A stretch of DNA of 64,000 nucleotides, taken from NCBI GenBank assembly GCA_037957365.1, contig JARHVA010002425.1:2509501-2573500 (forward strand). The letters are read 5' to 3'. A program made the position numbers and the translations under genes. Source of the DNA: Torreya grandis. Its lineage: Eukaryota; Streptophyta; Pinopsida; Cupressales; Taxaceae. The notes under the pieces are model-generated. The model ran no database searches, had not been told where the DNA came from, and worked only from the letters and a program-made list of their open reading frames with translations. This document shows positions 61,200 to 64,000 of the stretch, in pieces; the stretch's first letter is position 1; the number at the start of each line of letters is the position of its first letter.

Positions 61200-64000
61200 T
61201 CTATTTAGTATCATGAAAATTATTTGTTTGAAAGAGGTCATGATTTTTGGCTTCGTACTATAGAATACAATGCAAATAATTTATCCAGGATCCATATGTT
61301 CAGATATTGGGCATGACACTGGGTGTGGTGGGGCCTTCAATTTTCTAGATCTAGAGCTTGATCATAATATTGTTTCTTGGGGCTTGTACCCCACCCACCA
61401 GGTAGTGTGGACCATTTTTGACTTTAATAACCACATCATTAGGTCAATCTACTTGTAGGCCTCTAATGATGCTATGGAATGGGCCACCTTATAAAGGTGG
61501 TTGGTCAACTAAATTCTAGATGTGCATTGGATTCTATATGGTGAATTCAACATGGTCAAATTAGTTAAGCATAAAGAAACATGTCTCTTAATATGATGGT
61601 GCATTGGTGAGCATGAAGCCTAATTTTATATATGAAACAAGCTTGGGGTGGTTGATCTTAATCATCACTAGAGAAAAAAATTAGAATTACCTAGGTTTAC
61701 TTGGTCTAACTTTCAATAGGGAGATAATACAGTGCTTTAGTGACTTAAATGGGCTTTGCTCATTGATTAAGATCTTTTATAATTTACACCTGTCTATGAT
61801 AGACCCATTTTGGTCATTCTTGATACTTTTTTATTAGATCATAACCTTATTTGATTTACTATTGAGTGGACCACACCTCAAGTTAAGCCTACCTCCACTC
61901 ATTTTTATCTCATACTACTCAACTCAAACAGGAAAAAATAGTGGGGAATATTTTCAGAATTTAGAAGTTAGTCCCTCAACTAGATTGAGATACTAGCTAG
62001 ATATAATGGTGGTTAGATGCTCTTGATCATAGTTACACCTTTATTCATATTTACATCAAATAAGTAGCCTCTTTTATACAACATATACATAATGCTATAA
62101 ACCATGAACATATTTGGGTTTTAAAGAAATTGCAATGGTCACCTTTTAATGTTCACCTCCAAGCTCAAGTGGCACATTGGAGACATAAGCTAAAAATTGA
62201 ATAAACTCACAAGGATAAAGGAGCTCAACTGTTAACTCGTATGTACTGGTTAAGAATTGGAGACAAAGTCTCTAAGTGCTTTTTTACTTTCCTCCACTCT
62301 AGGAGAGTTAATGATAGAATTAAAGCTAGCAAATAAGGAAATAATTAGCTTGCCAAACTCCCTAACATTATACAATATTTTTTACATCATTACCATGGTT
62401 TTTTCTTTGAAAAAGATTATTCTCCAAAATGGGAGGTAACTCTCTAACAATGCCTCCATGTTATACCCTACAAAGTTTCAAATTCACAAAGAGTTGCCTA
62501 TGATAAACCCCTATTTCTTAGCAACCTTAATTAGGTTGTTAAGCATATTCCAATGGATAAAGATCCAATATTTGGTAGTATCTTGTGTGATTTCTACTAA
62601 ATCCAATGGGATATTATTGGTCCGATCTTCACTAAGGCTATTATAAAGCTATTCTAACCAACCATTTGAGATCCATCATAAACTAGGGTAACATCAGGTA
62701 TATTCCCAAGTATGTTGATCCTAAAACTATCACCATCTAGATGCCTATTAATTTATTAAATTTCTCCTATAAGATTATTGTTAAAGCTTTAGCCCTCAAG
62801 GTCAAGCACATTTCCCTTTAATTATCAAAAGTGAGTAAATTGGTTTCATTTATAATAGATTCATATAGAATAATGTCATTTGCATTTGGGAAGGTATAGA
62901 ATGGGCTTGAATTTCTAATTGAAAGGTTTTATTTGTAAAGATTGATTTTGATAAAGCCTGTGATAGTATTAAGTGGTCCTTTATTTTGGCCATGTTATAG
63001 GCTCTTGGCTTTGGCTCCAAATTTGTTAAGACTATTAACATGATATTTTCAGATGTTGGGGCTTGTATCACTATCAATGACATCCAATCTTATCAATTTT
63101 AGCTTGATCATTATATCAGACAGGGATACCCTTATGCCACTCCTTTAAATGTTCTTGAAGCAAAAAGATTTAGCTACCTTATAGCTAATTACACTATAAG
63201 GGGCTTGGTGAAAGGACTATATCTCCCTCAGTATAATATAGAACCTTTAAAAGGCCACTTCCCAGATGATTATTTTATTACTCTTTAAGAGGAAGAAGAG
63301 TTCCTTAGGAATGTCATGGCATGTATCCATATTTATTGTTTGGATTAAAGTTCATCTATCTAATGGAGGAAGACTCAATGTTATCATTAGTCTCTGGGCC
63401 CCAACCCTCCTTGGCTAGAGGGATATCAATGGTTATGGCTTCTTCTAGGGGTATGGTTTATGTTTCTTGGCATCCCTTTTACTTTTTAGGCCTCTTCCTT
63501 TGAACTATGGTCTTATGTGGTGCAAAGAGTTGAAAAAAAATCTTTTTGGATCACCAAGCTTCTATTTCTTTGCTAGCAAATTTTAAATTTGTTCTAAAGT
63601 CATGGTAGCTACTCATGTGTATTATTCCTCTTGTTAGGCCCATTTTAATACCATTTACAAAAAAATAGAAAATCTTCTAAGATATTTTATGTGAGCTAAC
63701 TCTAAGGGCCATAAGGGTTTCCATATAGTTATTTGGAACATATGCTACCAACCCAAGGAAGCTGGGGGATTGGGTTTCTTAGATATTAAAATTCAAGGCC
63801 TTGTTGTTGTTGTCAAATGGATTATTAGAGGTCTTATTGAGGATGAATCCTAGAAAATTATTATATAGCATTGAATCTCTTAGGACTCCCATGTGGTAGC
63901 AAAGCTTGGCAAGCCCTGAGACTCCACTCTTTACTCATAACCCTAGTGCCTGTTAAAATCAAGGGAACTTTTGTAATTAAAATCCTATGGAAATATTAGG
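61200..64000 (+). pseudogene. Plant L1-type LINE ORF2 (endonuclease and reverse transcriptase), runs off the window
   Basis: Endonuclease part: GLYPTHQVVWTIFDFNNH near 61375-61440 and a GEFN motif at 61540-61551, where active enzymes have GDFN. Reverse transcriptase: VKIDFDKACD with motif A Asp at 62944, LGFGSKFVKTI, RQGYPYATPL at 63118-63147 (family RQGCPLAP) and HFPDDYF at 63256-63276, the FADD box with Ala changed to Pro but both Asp kept. The C-terminal signature QPKEAGGLGFLDIKIQG and KWIIRGLI lies near 63756-63835. Numerous stops and frameshifts show a dead copy. The 3' end lies beyond the window. Confidence 0.8.

Overview
The window reads as nuclear DNA of a plant with a large, old, repeat-dominated genome, plausibly a gymnosperm, although the sequence alone cannot fix the taxon. 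The evidence is strong AT richness, very few CpG outside one gene, decayed plant-type Copia, Gypsy, LINE and hAT-like elements, long dinucleotide and trinucleotide microsatellites, and a single convincing intact gene of the plant SRC2-like C2-domain family. Almost everything else is pseudogenised, so most short open frames are chance or shadow frames.

Layout. 1-4325 (D1) and 7905-12920 plus 22061-22320 (D2) are two diverged copies of one dispersed repeat unit. A third partial copy (D3) lies at 55835-56076 and 58964-59700. D2 is split by a 9.1-kb LTR retrotransposon (12921-22060) with LTRs of about 3.4 kb and only a decayed gag between them. 4326-7904 (region A) is a scrambled mosaic of pieces of the C2-gene neighbourhood without the gene. 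22501-23140 is a strictly phased 20-bp minisatellite, followed by 1.5 kb of unrecognised sequence with exon-like segments. 24690-34770 (copy B) and 35240-47435 (copy C) are two tandem copies of a 10-12 kb unit. Each contains an unrecognised plus-strand coding-like block, a dead hAT/DUF4371-like transposase on the minus strand, a 20-bp minisatellite array with 60-bp higher-order periodicity, and the C2-gene end. A Ty3/Gypsy RT-RNase H scrap sits at the seam between the two copies.

The gene. Copy C holds the complete C2-domain gene (45700-46260, minus strand) with a TATA box, a G-box and paired ACGT cores. Copy B keeps only about 40 codons plus the promoter, with every CpG of the compared stretch lost. 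Region A keeps upstream and downstream flanks only. One locus therefore shows a living gene, a decapitated copy and a gene-less copy side by side.

Right end. 47436-54740 shows nothing I recognise. 56077-58960 is a Copia element cut off inside its integrase and joined to a second copy of its own left flank. 59860-64000 is a decayed plant L1-type LINE (ORF1, endonuclease, reverse transcriptase) running off the window. No RNA gene, organelle insertion or CRISPR array was recognised. The most unusual structures are the phased 20/60-bp arrays, the mosaic gene-flank duplications with retroelements at their breakpoints, and the (TA)n inverted repeat at 8402-8809.
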